From the NCBI GenBank assembly GCA_020436085.1, contig JAGQYM010000004.1:62001-126000 (forward strand): a stretch of 64,000 bases of DNA, read 5' to 3'. Below the pieces are notes generated by a model. It was not told the DNA's origin and did not search any database. It saw nothing but the letters and a program-made list of their open reading frames with translations. Of this stretch, positions 63,538 through 64,000 are shown in pieces (the first letter of the stretch is position 1; each line of letters opens with the position of its first letter). This DNA comes from Cyclobacteriaceae bacterium. GTDB lineage: Bacteria > Bacteroidota > Bacteroidia > Cytophagales > Cyclobacteriaceae. Made by a program: the position numbers and the translations under genes.

Positions 63538-64000
63538 ATGAAAGACGCGATCAAAGCACAGGTGGCATCTCTTCCTGACGCTCCAGGTATTTACAAATTC
63601 TTTGACAGCGACAGCACTGTCATCTATGTTGGCAAAGCCAAAAGCCTGAAGAAACGCGTAAGCAGCTATTTCAACAAGCAATCTCAATACAACAGAAAGA
63701 CCGAAAAACTTGTCTCAGAGATTCGCAACATCGAGTACACCATCACCAATTCCGAATTTGACGCGCTACTCCTTGAGAACAACTTTATCAAACAAAACCA
63801 ACCCAAGTACAACATCCTCCTCAAGGATGATAAGACCTTCCCTTACCTATGCATTCTAAACGAGAGGTTCCCTCGTATTATCTCCACGCGCAAATACCAG
63901 CAGAAAAAAGGAGAATACTTCGGCCCTTACACCAGTGTGGTGTCAATGAAAAGCGTGCTCGATTTGATCCGGCAACTGTATTCTATAAGAACTTGCAACC
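63538..64000 (+). CDS. uvrC: Excinuclease ABC subunit C, N-terminal part (cut by window edge)
   Basis: The ATG at 63538 opens a frame that runs off the window end with 154 codons. LPDAPGIYKFFD and VIYVGKAKSLKKRVSSYF form the GIY-YIG nuclease domain, and LLENNFIKQNQPKYNILLKDDK and FGPYTSV follow, as in UvrC. It makes the 3' incision in nucleotide excision repair. It is cut only by the window edge, with no sign of internal damage. Confidence 0.95.
   Translation, partial: MKDAIKAQVASLPDAPGIYKFFDSDSTVIYVGKAKSLKKRVSSYFNKQSQYNRKTEKLVSEIRNIEYTITNSEFDALLLENNFIKQNQPKYNILLKDDKTFPYLCILNERFPRIISTRKYQQKKGEYFGPYTSVVSMKSVLDLIRQLYSIRTCN

Overview
The window is about 64 kb of bacterial chromosome with moderate GC (estimated by eye in the low to mid 40s percent). 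It is densely coded, with no gap over about 220 bases, and I saw no rRNA, tRNA, insertion sequence, prophage or CRISPR. The content points to the phylum Bacteroidota, probably order Cytophagales. The signs are a PorW/SprE-like type IX secretion lipoprotein, two DUF4249 lipoproteins, an F-ATPase operon (atpZ-I-B-E-F-H-A-G) without atpD and atpC, a CcmE of the Cys-x3-Tyr type, and several promoters of the TAnnTTTG (-7) kind. The genus cannot be named from sequence alone.

Layout. 1-12.65 kb is a surface-polysaccharide locus. It holds a glycosyltransferase fragment, a sulfotransferase, a polyprenyl-phosphate glycosyltransferase with a methyltransferase between two paralogous multi-pass membrane proteins (probable GT-C enzymes), and a minus-strand operon for UDP-2,3-diacetamido-2,3-dideoxy-glucuronate-type sugars (UDP-GlcNAc dehydrogenase, WlbA-like oxidase, aminotransferase, N-acetyltransferase) plus galE, a UDP-glucuronate 4-epimerase and an rmlC. 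12.75-17.35 kb is ccmBCDEF for cytochrome c maturation. 17.35-27.5 kb is a co-directional minus-strand run: guaB, a SpoIIE phosphatase/STAS/anti-sigma kinase partner-switching module, a thioredoxin-like protein, three periplasmic folding factors and a MoxR ATPase. 27.6-31.1 kb holds rlpA, a TauE-type permease, thioredoxin, TerC with a small partner, and a small secreted protein. 31.3-36.95 kb is a TetR-ABC-HlyD-TolC export operon whose ATPase lacks several catalytic residues. 36.95-45.6 kb holds two DUF4249 paralogues, a FAD amine oxidase, a nicotinamide-riboside-kinase-like ATPase, an MFS transporter, a penicillin acylase, a predicted 27-residue membrane peptide and a DUF2892 protein. 45.7-51.6 kb holds a VTT-domain protein, a GNAT-like protein, a PAS histidine kinase, a PfpI-like lipoprotein, and a methyltransferase/UbiA-like pair. 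51.6-57.4 kb is the F1Fo ATP synthase operon. 57.3-64 kb is a cell-envelope block: bactofilin, M23 endopeptidase, PorW/SprE, PBP1A and the start of uvrC.

Most notable. (1) Two nearly identical 14-base dyads (GTGAC-N4-GTCAC, CRP/FNR-like) lie upstream of trxA and of the 27-residue peptide/DUF2892 unit, each exactly 29.5 bases from a TAnnTTTG-like element; this also moves the trxA start downstream. (2) The ABC exporter has lost the Walker B Asp/Glu, the Q-loop Gln and the H-loop His, yet sits in an intact operon with a probable TetR operator. (3) The two GT-C-like paralogues surround a polyprenyl-phosphate glycosyltransferase. (4) A PPIase-domain-free SurA-like lipoprotein lies between two parvulins. 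All functional names are from motif recognition by eye; no database search was run.
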